A stretch of DNA of 64,000 nt, taken from Buttiauxella sp. B2. Lineage in GTDB: Bacteria; Pseudomonadota; Gammaproteobacteria; Enterobacterales; Enterobacteriaceae. Position 1 is the first letter of the stretch, and each line of letters opens with the position of its first letter. The notes below the pieces were generated by a model. That model was not told the origin of the DNA. It worked only from the letters and a program-made list of their open reading frames with translations, and did not search any database. The stretch spans positions 124,001 through 188,000 of the forward strand of contig NZ_VEXQ01000007.1 in assembly GCF_006376615.1 (NCBI RefSeq), given 5' to 3'. A program made the translations under genes and the position numbers. Positions 38,673-48,400 of this stretch are shown here, piece after piece.

Positions 38673-38701
38673 AGATGAGGCTTAGTGTAGCTAATTTCAA
38701 T
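38673..38701 (-). promoter_or_regulatory. Sigma-32 (RpoH) type promoter of prlC
   Basis: On the minus strand ATTGAAA (38701-38695) and CCTCATCT (38680-38673) are spaced by 14 bases. This fits the heat-shock consensus CTTGAAA with CCCCAT-T at 13-17 spacing. E. coli prlC is a known RpoH target, so the match is expected. Confidence 0.68.
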
Positions 38702-38719
38702 GCCAGGCGGGGACGAAGC

Positions 38720-38738
38720 GGGGCAAGCTGGTTGCCCC
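38720..38738 (-). terminator. Possible hairpin terminator of the acid phosphatase gene
   Basis: GGGGCAA at 38720-38726 pairs with TTGCCCC at 38732-38738 around GCTGG, 12 bases past the phosphatase stop. No T tract follows on the minus strand, so it may only attenuate read-through into prlC. Confidence 0.4.
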
Positions 38739-38749
38739 AGAGTCTAAAA

Positions 38750-40021
38750 TCAGTGAATTTTTTGCGCCATTGAGTATGCAGCAGGCAAATTCAAACGCTG
38801 CCAAAACTGTTGTTCAGCGGTTGTGCCTGAGGGCGGATAGCCCGCAGGTATTGCGGTTTTGACCATCAATGCACGGCGCTGAGCGGCAGAAATGTGCGGT
38901 AAAGCGGTTTCCAGCAGCACTTCAGCCCCCTCAGGCACCTGAATCTGTTGTTTCTCACCCTTCTGCTGCGGCAAATCGTAAGTCATGGTGAAGCGGTAGA
39001 ACGTATTCATTGCCGGGTCACGATACGGGTCGTCTTTGCCGGTGCTTTTTGCGCATTCAGCAAGCGGCATTCCACACTCTTTTTCTAACGCGGTGCGTAA
39101 CTGGTCTCGCGCTTCGTTGAACAATGCGCGGTACTTACCGTCATTAAGATAGTGAGCGACATTGCGTTCGGCTACCATCCGCGATCCCATCACATCTAGC
39201 GGATAATGCACGCCAAGCACAATACGCGAGTAACCGTAGCGGGCACCTCGTATAACCAGTGCGTCAAAACGTTCCGGGAGCATCTGCGCCATCAACAGTG
39301 CATCGGTATAACCGGTGTTTGTATGGCCACTAGGGAATGAGCCACCGTCAGCCGTGTATGGCTTTTTGTCCTGAATAATCACATCGTCCGGTACCAGGTG
39401 AACGGTATTCCCTTCGACCAGAAAAGGACGCGGGTAGTTGAAGTGTTTTTTTGCAGCGCCCGTGCTGACTTCGCTGGCTTTTATCAGTGCCGCCGCTTTG
39501 CTTAGCTCGCCTTTGTCATAGGCGGCGAGAAAGGCTTTACCAAGGCGTGGCCCCATTGCGCCACTCAGAAAGTAGAGAAAACTGATGCCTTCGGCGTCAG
39601 CAAGGGCCTGATGCCGGGTAGTTTGCGTGGCGTCCCGGTTGATGGCGGCCACGGTATCACGATTGGCCTGCAATACTGAATCCGGCAGTGTGCTAAATGC
39701 AGAGAGCAACTCCATGCCCGCCTGCTGATTAACTTTGCTCTGGAAATCATAACCGCTTGCTTTAAGCCAGGCGGTATCAGCCTGGTTTGCGCTCTGTGTA
39801 GCTTTTGCCAGTTGGTCACGTTTTAAGGTAGTGGCGCTGCCTTTAAGGGCATGACGTAACGCCGCAAGCGATTGGCTTTCCAGCGCATTAAACGCCGGGC
39901 TACTCGAGGCTTGTGTAACACTGCCTGCAATGGCATCCGCCAGGGCTAACGGAACATTCTGCGCCAGCGCTGGCAGTGTTGCCGCCATCATGGCGAGTAA
40001 CATCGAAAGACGAGTTTTCAT
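38750..40021 (-). CDS. Periplasmic acid phosphatase, PAP2/PhoN-like
   Basis: A 423-residue exported enzyme with signal peptide 1-20 (LPALA). The three PAP2 phosphatase motifs are complete: KKHFNYPRP (K-x6-RP) near residue 194, GSFPSGHTN near 228, and SRIVLGVHYPLDVMGS near 266 with the catalytic His. It is longer than PhoN (about 250), with extra N- and C-terminal helical parts. It should hydrolyse phosphomonoesters in the periplasm. It is inserted between prlC and rlmJ, which are adjacent in E. coli. Substrate unknown. Confidence 0.87.
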   Translation of the reverse strand: MKTRLSMLLAMMAATLPALAQNVPLALADAIAGSVTQASSSPAFNALESQSLAALRHALKGSATTLKRDQLAKATQSANQADTAWLKASGYDFQSKVNQQAGMELLSAFSTLPDSVLQANRDTVAAINRDATQTTRHQALADAEGISFLYFLSGAMGPRLGKAFLAAYDKGELSKAAALIKASEVSTGAAKKHFNYPRPFLVEGNTVHLVPDDVIIQDKKPYTADGGSFPSGHTNTGYTDALLMAQMLPERFDALVIRGARYGYSRIVLGVHYPLDVMGSRMVAERNVAHYLNDGKYRALFNEARDQLRTALEKECGMPLAECAKSTGKDDPYRDPAMNTFYRFTMTYDLPQQKGEKQQIQVPEGAEVLLETALPHISAAQRRALMVKTAIPAGYPPSGTTAEQQFWQRLNLPAAYSMAQKIH

Positions 40022-40193
40022 TATTTTTCCTTTTACTCAAACAATTACCTTGCCTGAATACGACGCTAGCGTAGCAAATTGATACTTTTATGACAGGCCC
40101 TTCGAAACAGCCAGCCAGCCTCTGCGGTAATCTGGCGCAATCTGCGGTAAACTGTGTGAAATTTGTTTTCTCATTTCCGGAATTCCTGCATCC

Positions 40194-41036
40194 ATGCTCA
40201 GTTATCGCCACAGCTTTCACGCCGGCAACCATGCCGACGTACTAAAACATACCGTTCAATCCTTAATCATCGAATCGTTAAAAGAGAAAGAGAAACCTTT
40301 CCTTTATCTCGATACACATGCGGGAGCTGGCCGATACAAGCTGAGTAGTGAGCATGCCGAACGAACCGGTGAATATCTGGAAGGGATCGGTCGCATCTGG
40401 CAGCACGATGATCTACCAGCCGAACTTGAACCCTATATCAATGCAGTTAAAGCCTATAACCACAGCGGCCAACTGCGTTATTACCCGGGCTCCCCGCTGA
40501 TTGCACGCCAGCTTCTGCGCGAGCAAGACAGCCTGCAACTGACTGAACTGCACCCGTCAGACTTCCCGTTGCTGCGCAACGAGTTCCAGAAAGACAATCG
40601 TGCCCGTGTTGAACGCGCTGACGGTTATACCCAGCTGAAATCTAAACTGCCGCCGGTATCGCGCCGTGGTCTGATTCTTATCGACCCGCCATATGAAATT
40701 AAAACCGACTACCAGGCTGTCGTCACGGGTATCAACGAAGGTTACAAACGTTTTGCGACGGGTACTTACGCGCTGTGGTATCCAGTCGTTATGCGCCAGC
40801 AAATCAAACGTATGCTGCGTGAACTGGAAGAAACAGGTATCCGCCGCATTCTGCAAATTGAACTTGCCGTGCTCCCGGACAGCGACCGCCGTGGCATGAC
40901 AGCTTCCGGCATGATTGTTGTCAATCCACCGTGGAAACTCGAGCAGCAAATGGCTACTGTACTGCCGTGGTTGCATAAAACCCTGGTTCCTTCAGGTAAT
41001 GGTTCCACCACGTTAAGCTGGGTCGTACCGGAATAA
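40194..41036 (+). CDS. rlmJ: 23S rRNA (adenine2030-N6)-methyltransferase RlmJ
   Basis: A 280-residue methyltransferase, the same length as E. coli RlmJ (YhiR). The start MLSYRHSFHAGNHADVLKH and the catalytic ILIDPPYEIK (DPPY motif for N6-adenine methylation) near residue 163 are intact, as is the SAM-site segment YLDTHAGAGRYKL. Transcribed toward an ERIC element and gor. Confidence 0.95.
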   Translation: MLSYRHSFHAGNHADVLKHTVQSLIIESLKEKEKPFLYLDTHAGAGRYKLSSEHAERTGEYLEGIGRIWQHDDLPAELEPYINAVKAYNHSGQLRYYPGSPLIARQLLREQDSLQLTELHPSDFPLLRNEFQKDNRARVERADGYTQLKSKLPPVSRRGLILIDPPYEIKTDYQAVVTGINEGYKRFATGTYALWYPVVMRQQIKRMLRELEETGIRRILQIELAVLPDSDRRGMTASGMIVVNPPWKLEQQMATVLPWLHKTLVPSGNGSTTLSWVVPE

Positions 41037-41041
41037 ATCCA

Positions 41042-41163
41042 CCACTAAATGATTCGAGTTGCAGGTAGGCGGCAAGGGAGTGAGTCCCCTGGAGCTTACT
41101 TTAGTAAGTGACTGGGGTGAAGGAGTGCAGCCAACACCCCTGCGGCTTGAATTATGACGTGGC
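41042..41163 (+). repeat. ERIC element
   Basis: A near-complete copy starting CTAAATGATTCGAGTTGC. It contains CCTGGAGCTTACTTTAGTAA and then GTGACTGGGGTGA, the ERIC centre, and ends CTTGAATTATGACG. About 122 bp, five bases past the rlmJ stop and about 86 bp before gor, in the opposite orientation to the copy at 35648. Confidence 0.93.
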
Positions 41164-41249
41164 TATTGCAGCCATCGGTGGAACCTTGCTTCTAAACACT
41201 CGCGAAGCGTTACAATCGCGCATATTTTTCGACTCAATAGGGAAACATC

Positions 41250-42602
41250 ATGACCAAACATTATGACTACCTCGCCATTGGCGGCGGCAGCGGCGGGATT
41301 GCCTCCATTAACCGTGCGGCAATGTATGGGAAGAAGTGCGCACTGATTGAGGCGAAAGAGCTGGGCGGCACCTGCGTAAACGTGGGTTGTGTACCGAAAA
41401 AGGTGATGTGGCATGCGGCACAAATCGCAGAAGCCATTCATAACTACGGCCCGGACTACGGCTTTGACACCACGGTGAATAAATTCGACTGGGACAAACT
41501 GGTCGCCAACCGCACCGCGTATATTGACCGCATCCACACCTCTTACGACAACGTGCTGGGTAAAAACAACGTAGATGTGATTCGTGGCTTTGCCAAATTT
41601 GTCGATGCGCACACCGTAGAAGTAAACGGTGAAACCATCACCGCTGACCACATTCTGATTGCGACCGGTGGCCGCCCAAGCCGCCCGTCTATTCCAGGCG
41701 CTGAATACGGTATTGATTCCGACGGTTTCTTCGCACTGTCTGCGCTACCAAAACGTGTTGCAGTAGTGGGCGCAGGTTATATCGCAGTTGAAATCGCAGG
41801 TGTGGTTAACGCGCTGGGTTCAGAAGCGCATCTGTTTGTGCGTAAACACGCACCGCTGCGTACTTTTGATCCGCTGATTGTTGAAACGCTGCTGGAAGTG
41901 ATTAATACCGAAGGCCCAACGCTGCATACGCAAGCCGTGCCAAAAGCAGTTGAGAAAAATGCCGATGGCAGCCTGACCCTGCACCTTGAGGATGGCCGTT
42001 CAGAAACTGTAGATTGCCTGATTTGGGCGATTGGCCGTGAACCAGCAACGGACAGTTTTAATCTGGCTGTTACCGGTGTGAAAACCAACGCTCGCGGTTA
42101 TATCGAAGTCGATAAATTCCAGAACACCAACGTGCCGGGCATTTATGCCGTGGGCGATAACACCGGTGCTGTGGAACTGACTCCTGTGGCGGTTGCCGCT
42201 GGGCGTCGCTTGTCAGAACGCCTGTTTAACAACAAGCCAGACGAACATTTGGATTACAGCAATGTGCCAACCGTCGTGTTCAGCCACCCACCAATCGGTA
42301 CGGTCGGTTTAACCGAGCCACAAGCGCGGGAGCAGTACGGCGACGATAACGTGAAGGTATATAAATCTTCCTTTACTGCGATGTACACCGCAGTGACATC
42401 TCACCGCCAGCCATGCCGCATGAAGCTAGTATGCGCGGGCCCAGATGAGAAGATTGTCGGTATTCACGGTATTGGTTACGGCATGGATGAAATGCTGCAA
42501 GGCTTTGCGGTCGCACTGAAAATGGGCGCAACCAAGAAAGACTTCGACAACACCGTGGCGATTCACCCAACTGGGTCGGAAGAATTCGTTACTATGCGCT
42601 GA
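41250..42602 (+). CDS. gor: Glutathione reductase Gor
   Basis: A 450-residue NADPH-dependent flavoenzyme reducing GSSG. FAD motif GGGSGGI at 10-16, redox disulfide CVNVGC around 42-47, NADPH-site [12 protein letters not shown] near 174, second FAD motif IYAVGDNTG, and the dimer-partner catalytic HPTGSEEF at the C-terminus. Same length as E. coli Gor. A GGGAAA site precedes the ATG. Last gene of core synteny in the window. Confidence 0.97.
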   Translation: MTKHYDYLAIGGGSGGIASINRAAMYGKKCALIEAKELGGTCVNVGCVPKKVMWHAAQIAEAIHNYGPDYGFDTTVNKFDWDKLVANRTAYIDRIHTSYDNVLGKNNVDVIRGFAKFVDAHTVEVNGETITADHILIATGGRPSRPSIPGAEYGIDSDGFFALSALPKRVAVVGAGYIAVEIAGVVNALGSEAHLFVRKHAPLRTFDPLIVETLLEVINTEGPTLHTQAVPKAVEKNADGSLTLHLEDGRSETVDCLIWAIGREPATDSFNLAVTGVKTNARGYIEVDKFQNTNVPGIYAVGDNTGAVELTPVAVAAGRRLSERLFNNKPDEHLDYSNVPTVVFSHPPIGTVGLTEPQAREQYGDDNVKVYKSSFTAMYTAVTSHRQPCRMKLVCAGPDEKIVGIHGIGYGMDEMLQGFAVALKMGATKKDFDNTVAIHPTGSEEFVTMR

Positions 42603-42648
42603 AAGTTCTAGTGTAGAAAATGAATCTGCACACCTTTGTCATTCTGAA

Positions 42649-42676
42649 AACTGGCTGTAACAAGCCAGTTTTTTTA
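42649..42676 (+). terminator. Rho-independent terminator after gor
   Basis: AACTGGCT at 42649-42656 pairs with AGCCAGTT at 42663-42670 around GTAACA, followed by a T run to 42675. Confidence 0.92.
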
Positions 42677-42972
42677 TGCCCATTTTTAATGATTGTGATT
42701 CTGATATTACATTCATGCCTGCATCAAATATCGAACGTGTTGCCGCATCTTGTGAATCTGGTGTTTAAATCGCATCAGCACTGGTGACAAGGAAAACTGC
42801 AGTTCCACTCATCATCTGAAGTGAATATTCCGCAGTTGTTTCCTGTCACGCTTGAGACTGATACAGGATTTCAAGCAATGACCCCGCTTCCTACGGGGAC
42901 GGAAATCTGGATTATTGCCGGTACTACCTACATGCTAAACGGCTTCAATATCCGTGGCGATTCAGTGTTAGC
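42677..42972. other. Intergenic region at the boundary of core and adhesion island
   Basis: About 300 bp. A plus-strand frame from about 42791 to 42976, without a start until an internal ATG, reads QAMTPLPTGTEIWIIAGTTY near its end; I do not recognise it and it may be a gene fragment. It ends inside the 3' end of the convergent LuxR-type gene. No terminator for that gene was identified. Confidence 0.35.
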
Positions 42973-43539
42973 CTAATGATAAGTGCATAAATAGCTGATG
43001 AGATTATCTGGCAACTGAAATATATTACAGGCTCGCTGAATCCCTATTTTTTTTAATGCATTGCGTTGATGTTGATATGCCGTCTTGATGCATATATCTA
43101 AACTCCGGCTCATGCTACTGATTGAGATTCCTTTAACAGTAAAGAGCAATATATCTTTTTCTCTTCCTGTAAGCTTAGGTATATTGGCAACCTTAGCCTC
43201 CGAATATTTAAAATGAATAGCTTGTAGTAAATCACTAAGGTAGAACTTCTTCGGAATTAACTGATACTGAAATATGAGACCCAAAATAGACGTGCTTTCA
43301 GTTTTTGTTATAATGACCGACGCCTTGCTATTATTAAGCCCAAGCAACACATCAAAGCTCAGCTTATAAAAATCAGGCAACAACACAAAAACATCCTCTT
43401 TTGAAGCACAAAAAAATAAAAATGCATTATACGGAGATGATGGATCAACCTGCACGCAATTATAGGCAAGCCTATCAGACAGCGCATGCTTAATTCCATT
43501 AAACATATAAAAATCGTTCGTTAAGATGAAAATATTCAT
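42973..43539 (-). CDS. LuxR-type HTH protein at the end of the adhesin operon
   Basis: A 188-residue protein. The N-terminal 115 residues form an alpha/beta region with no clear phospho-acceptor site. The C-terminus is a LuxR helix-turn-helix: IPKLTGREKDILLFTVKGIS, then ISSMSRSLDICIKTAYQHQR and KIGIQRACNIFQL. It is in the same orientation as the autotransporter operon, 110 bp after its last gene and without an obvious terminator between, so it could be co-transcribed and act as feedback regulator. Similar in layout to the proteins at 30501 and 54742. Confidence 0.75.
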   Translation of the reverse strand: MNIFILTNDFYMFNGIKHALSDRLAYNCVQVDPSSPYNAFLFFCASKEDVFVLLPDFYKLSFDVLLGLNNSKASVIITKTESTSILGLIFQYQLIPKKFYLSDLLQAIHFKYSEAKVANIPKLTGREKDILLFTVKGISISSMSRSLDICIKTAYQHQRNALKKIGIQRACNIFQLPDNLISYLCTYH

Positions 43540-43649
43540 ATTAATGAGTCCAGAGATATCGAGTTAAAAATCACAGGGGAATAGCGATAACAAAACCCTT
43601 ATTTCACTTAATAAACAAGACCAAGGGTACAAGCCTGGCATCATTGTTA

Positions 43650-44579
43650 TTATTTGCTTTTATTCTTATTTTTATTCTGCGATTGTGATTTCTGTATGTT
43701 CTCTTGTGGTTGAGATGCAATAATCGCCACATCAGAGAAATATTCCTTCCCAAGGATGCGCCCATTACCAAACCAATCCACACCGCGAGCACGTAAACGG
43801 ACACTATTTTTGGTTTGTATCAACTCATTCCCATTATCATCAGCGACGGCAAACCCATCCTGAGTTAACGCATTTATCTGAAGGTGGCTGGCATTATTAC
43901 CGTAGAATTTTTTTAGTGTACGGAAATACTCCGGCGCATAATTCATAACAGCGCTCATAATGCGTTTTTGCAATTCACTTACAGAGATGTTTTTGTCAGC
44001 ACCCATGTTCTTTGCGATGACTGCATACAATTGTCCAGTTGACTGAGCGATAGCCATTTTCACTCTGGCGTCTTCCATAAAACCAACCTGGTCGAATGAT
44101 TTCTCCTCTAATGTTTTAGTATCACCAGTGGTGTTTTTCTTCTCCTTCACTGTATTTTTATCGGTACTCGCGACTTTAGTTTTAAAATATGCAGAGCTGT
44201 CTGTTGTATAAAATAGTGATGATGATAAATAAGAAACACAAGCCATCTGCTGTTGAGCCAGATTCCCATTAACCAGCATGGAGAACACAGCGCCTTGCTG
44301 AGGTATTTTAGTTGCATCAATATTATTTTTTTGCAGCATAGTATTCACTTCCTGCTGCGTTTTATCACCTCTAGCCAAATCGCAAACCTGCTGCATCAGA
44401 AACTCATTTCGTTTGCCGTCTAATTTCGGTGTTGCCGAAATTAAGGTATCCGTAATGATATTCCATGATGGAACACTGATTGACTTGACGGTTAAATCTT
44501 GTGGTGCAGACATGGCTAACGCTGATGCCTGGAGAATAAGACCGCCAATGGCGGTCTTGATTAATTTACGCTTGAGCAT
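43650..44579 (-). CDS. Exported protein of unknown function in the trimeric autotransporter operon
   Basis: A 309-residue protein with a signal peptide (1-24, ending AMSA). The mature part is mostly helical and polar, with a Lys/Thr-rich linker (about 130-150) and a highly charged Asn/Lys tail (last 15 residues). Three Cys follow the signal region. I know no family for it. It starts nine bases after the TpgA-like gene, so coupling is likely. A periplasmic assembly or anchoring factor for the adhesin is inferred from position only. Confidence 0.72.
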   Translation of the reverse strand: MLKRKLIKTAIGGLILQASALAMSAPQDLTVKSISVPSWNIITDTLISATPKLDGKRNEFLMQQVCDLARGDKTQQEVNTMLQKNNIDATKIPQQGAVFSMLVNGNLAQQQMACVSYLSSSLFYTTDSSAYFKTKVASTDKNTVKEKKNTTGDTKTLEEKSFDQVGFMEDARVKMAIAQSTGQLYAVIAKNMGADKNISVSELQKRIMSAVMNYAPEYFRTLKKFYGNNASHLQINALTQDGFAVADDNGNELIQTKNSVRLRARGVDWFGNGRILGKEYFSDVAIIASQPQENIQKSQSQNKNKNKSK

Positions 44580-44588
44580 ATTACTGAC

Positions 44589-45377
44589 TTATCCTGCGTT
44601 GATATCAACGGTCATACGGCGGTTTGGAGCCAGGCAATCAATGACTGCGGCAGATTGTTTACCCGGGCAAAAAACCTGAGGATTACTGTCGCCCATACCG
44701 CGCGTTTCAATGCTTTGGGCAGGGATGCCATTTGTCACGAGCAGCTGCTTCACTGAATCAGCGCGAGCCTGTGACAACCGTTGGTTTTGAGCAGGATTAC
44801 CAATTCTGTCGGTATAGCCGGTAACAACAATATGTTTGCCCGTAAGAGACTCAGATTTCAGCTCAGAGGCCAGCAGCTTTACGTGCTTAACACCTTCCGC
44901 AGACAGTGATGCACTGCCAAAAGCAAACAGGCTTGAAGCACTCAATTCTTTATGAACAGGAGCGACTGGGGCTGCTTTTAATTGAGACAGGCAGTTTTCC
45001 GGAAGGAAATAGAAGCTCTGTGCTTTCATGTCAGTATCAAATAACACTTTATACTGGCAGGTCAGTACGGATTTATCTTCCTTGGTAAAGTGGAAAATAT
45101 AGTTCCACTCTTTCACTTTCATGACGCCTTCACTGAAATGCGGAACACCCAGCAGTTCATAAATTTGCGCTTTAGTCATACCGGCACGAACCTGCTCCAG
45201 GTTGGCCACATTAACGAAGCTACCTTCCGTTCTGACAGCGCTTGCCGCATCCGGGAATACCGGGTTATCGGTTTTACCCTGTGAATCGACATTACTGGTA
45301 GAGCGAGTACAGCCAGAGAGCAGAAGCAGAGCACCAACAACCATCACTAAACGGTTAGGTTTGGATTTAGTAAACAT
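44589..45377 (-). CDS. TpgA-like lipoprotein: BamE/SmpA-type domain plus OmpA-type peptidoglycan-binding domain
   Basis: A 262-residue lipoprotein with lipobox LLSGC (acylated Cys at 23). Residues 55-130 resemble a SmpA/OmlA (BamE) fold (LEQVRAGMTKAQIYELLGVP). Residues 145-262 are an OmpA_C domain with the peptidoglycan-contact pattern GYTDRIGNPAQNQRLSQARA. This exact pairing, next to a trimeric autotransporter, is the design of Acinetobacter TpgA, which anchors AtaA to peptidoglycan. It lies 81 bp after the adhesin gene, with a hairpin between them. Role here inferred from that homology of architecture. Confidence 0.82.
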   Translation of the reverse strand: MFTKSKPNRLVMVVGALLLLSGCTRSTSNVDSQGKTDNPVFPDAASAVRTEGSFVNVANLEQVRAGMTKAQIYELLGVPHFSEGVMKVKEWNYIFHFTKEDKSVLTCQYKVLFDTDMKAQSFYFLPENCLSQLKAAPVAPVHKELSASSLFAFGSASLSAEGVKHVKLLASELKSESLTGKHIVVTGYTDRIGNPAQNQRLSQARADSVKQLLVTNGIPAQSIETRGMGDSNPQVFCPGKQSAAVIDCLAPNRRMTVDINAG

Positions 45378-45408
45378 ATTTAATTCTCACTTAATAATTT
45401 TGGGATGA

Positions 45409-45430
45409 GTCCCCGGCAAGCGCCGGGGAC
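45409..45430 (-). promoter_or_regulatory. Intercistronic hairpin between adhesin and TpgA-like genes
   Basis: GTCCCCGGC at 45409-45417 pairs perfectly with GCCGGGGAC at 45422-45430 around AAGC. It is GC-rich and stable, about 30 bases past the adhesin stop. No T tract follows on the minus strand, so it probably protects or attenuates rather than fully terminates. Confidence 0.7.
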
Positions 45431-45458
45431 GATAAAGCACACTATTGAAATCTGCGTG

Positions 45459-48400
45459 TTACCACTGGTAACCCACACCGACTGCCGCACCCAGGTCACC
45501 CTGAGAGGTGCTGGTACCGGACAGTTTAGTGACCCATTTTCCATTGTCGGAAATGGTAGACACGCCCAGTGCGACGGCAGACTGACCCTGATAGGTGCCT
45601 CCACCCATGCTGACCATGCTTGCACCTGGAGCGTAAGGCTGAGGCAAACTTGCCATTGCCATCGCACCCGAAATACCGGCACTTAACTTGTCGTTCTGGT
45701 CATCAACCATATTTTTCAGTGAGTTAAATTTGTTATCTGTGTACTGATTAGCGTTAGTGACCCCTTGTTTCAACTGGCTGACGTTAACCGCATCAGTACC
45801 CTGGGTACCCGCGGCCACATTTGCAATTTGACGCTCAGAACCTGCAGCACCGACAGACACGGTATTTGCACGGTCAGCAACAGAGTTTGCACCCAGCGCT
45901 ACGCTGTTATCCGCTGAAGCAACAGCACCAGCACCACCGGCAGTTGAATCTTTGCCCGTTGGTTTAGGTTTCGGCAGATTACTGGTGTTGTTCACCTGGA
46001 ACATGCCATCTGTGCCTTCTGCAATGTTGGTCACTTGGTTTGCCACGGTAGTCAGCTGCGAGTAGTTCACCGCATCGCTAGGTTGTGTGCCGTCTGCGAG
46101 GTTGGTAATCGTCGTCGGATTTCCTTCAAGCGTAATCTTGTCGTGGTTAACAGTGCCATCTGGATTGTGATCGTACTTCACAGCTTCCCCATCAAGCCCG
46201 TTCTGACCCGCACTCAGTTTATTAATTGCATCTACTGTTGCGTACAACTGAGAACCGTTAATCGCATCGGTACTGGTGGAATTAACTTGACCTGCCGCCA
46301 CGTTAGTAATGGTACGTTCTGCATTTTCATCACCAACACTAACGGTACCGACTGGGTTTTTGCCCTGAACTTCGTAGTCAACACCACGGATAGTCATATG
46401 ATCCAGGCCGATTGCCGTCTTAGTTTTAGCTCCATCGCCAAGGGCGACGCTGCTGGCCGTAACAGCCTGAGCACCAGTACCAATCGCAATTGAATTTGAT
46501 GCCGTTGCAGTCGACCCGGTACCCACAGCTACCGCGTTGTTACCTGAAGCAGCAGCACTTACACCTGCGGCCATAGAGTTCGAACCGGTGGCCCCATCGT
46601 TGTTGTAGTTACTTCCAGTCGATCGGTTGGCGCTGCTCATGCTGTAGTAGTGCGTTTGGGAAGCCTCAGCACCGGCTTGTACGGCCTTAAGCTGGCTAAC
46701 GTTCACCGCATCGGTATCGGATGCACCTGCCGCAACATTAGTAATACGACGCTCTTGGCCCGCAGAACCAATGGACACTTCACCCACCGGGCCCAGACCC
46801 GCGATAACTGCGGTTGTGCTTGGGTTGTAACCTGCCAATGAAAGGTTTGCCAGCGTGGTGCTGTTCGCACCCAGCGCTACGCTGTTATTAGCTGTTGCAC
46901 TGGAATCACGGCCCATTGCCAGGCTGTTCAGGCCAGAAGACTGTGCCTTGTAACCCAATGCGGTGCTGCCCTGCCCCATTGCATATGAATCAAGCTCTTC
47001 CAATCCCGCTTCGTTGGTACGTGCATAACGAATGCCCACACCATACTCATCGGTGTACTCATTTGTCGTGTTACCAGCGATTTTGTACAGCTGGCTACCG
47101 TTGATGGCATCAGAACTTGTTGAGTTAACATCCCCATTAGCCACGTTGGTGATCTTGTTCTTCGCTACAGTACCGTGTTTAGCACTAAACGCGTTCGCAC
47201 TCGGGTCCCACAACAGGGCGTCCTGAGACAGTCCATCAATCGCATCAAATGCGGTATAAAGCTGCGAGCCGTTAACCGCATCAGTGCTGTCCGCTGTTAC
47301 ATGTCCTGCCGCTACGTTCGTGATAAGGCGCTTATTATCTGTGTTGCCTACGCTAACCTGGCTTGTTGGGCTAGCACCTGCAAAGTCACCAAAAGTATGA
47401 CCATTTACTGTTACGCTGCTGGTACCTTCAGTTGTGCCTGTGACAGAACCGGAACCCAGGGCTACATCTCCTGCATTCAGAGCTTTTGCACCATAACCCA
47501 TTGCTACAGAATCAACACCTGATGCAGCAGCCCGTGCGCCTGCGGCCATCGCATTTGCACCGGTTGCACCGTCATTGTTGTAGTTGCTACCTTCAATGTT
47601 TTCAGTACTGTTCACACTGTAATAGTGAGTTTTCACTGCATCTGCTGAGGTTTTAAGCTGGGATACGTTTACGGCATCAGTATCGTCAACACCTGCTGTC
47701 ACATTGATAATTTTCTTACTGCCTGCATCAATACCGGTTACCAGTACTTTCGGCCCGTTAGTCAGCGTCAGGCCGTTGTCATTCAGTAAGCTGTTACCGA
47801 TGGTCATGCTACCGGTTGAAGTCAAATCCAGGTTCTTATTCAATGCAAAGTTCATAACACCCGCATCATCAGCACCACTCTGGGTGACAGCGATGTTGTT
47901 ATCAGCACTCTGGAAGATCACCTTACCTTTCGGGCCAATGTTTGCACTAGTGCCACTAGCATCAGTCACATCCCAACCTGCATTAGCCATTTCAGCAACG
48001 GACGACAGCTGTGCCACGTTCACTGCATCACTGCCTGCCGTACCCGCTGCAACACCCGTAATTTGACGGAAGTTACCTGTTGAAGCATCGCCCACAGACA
48101 GCGCTGCCAATGTACTCGTTGTTGCATTAATTGCTGTTTGAGCAGCAGCCGAGACACCTGCTGGTACATAGCCTGCATGTCCAAAATCAGTAGAAGCAAC
48201 TGAACCTGCACCCAGTGCTATACCTTTTGCCACGGTAGCGCTAGCACCGGTACCAAGAGCTAATGAAGACTCCCCATCAGCTTTTGAACCCTGGCCCAAA
48301 GCCATGCTAGAAAGACCAGCAGACAGGGAGCCGATACCCATAGCTACAGAGTTTTGACCTGCGCTACGTGCACCGATACCCACAGCCACTGAATCCAGAC

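Noticed and set aside
46035-46493. A 152-codon plus-strand frame and many others across 45.5-49.9 kb
   Set aside because: They are antisense shadows of the repetitive adhesin gene, with no ribosome sites and composition mirroring the head repeats.
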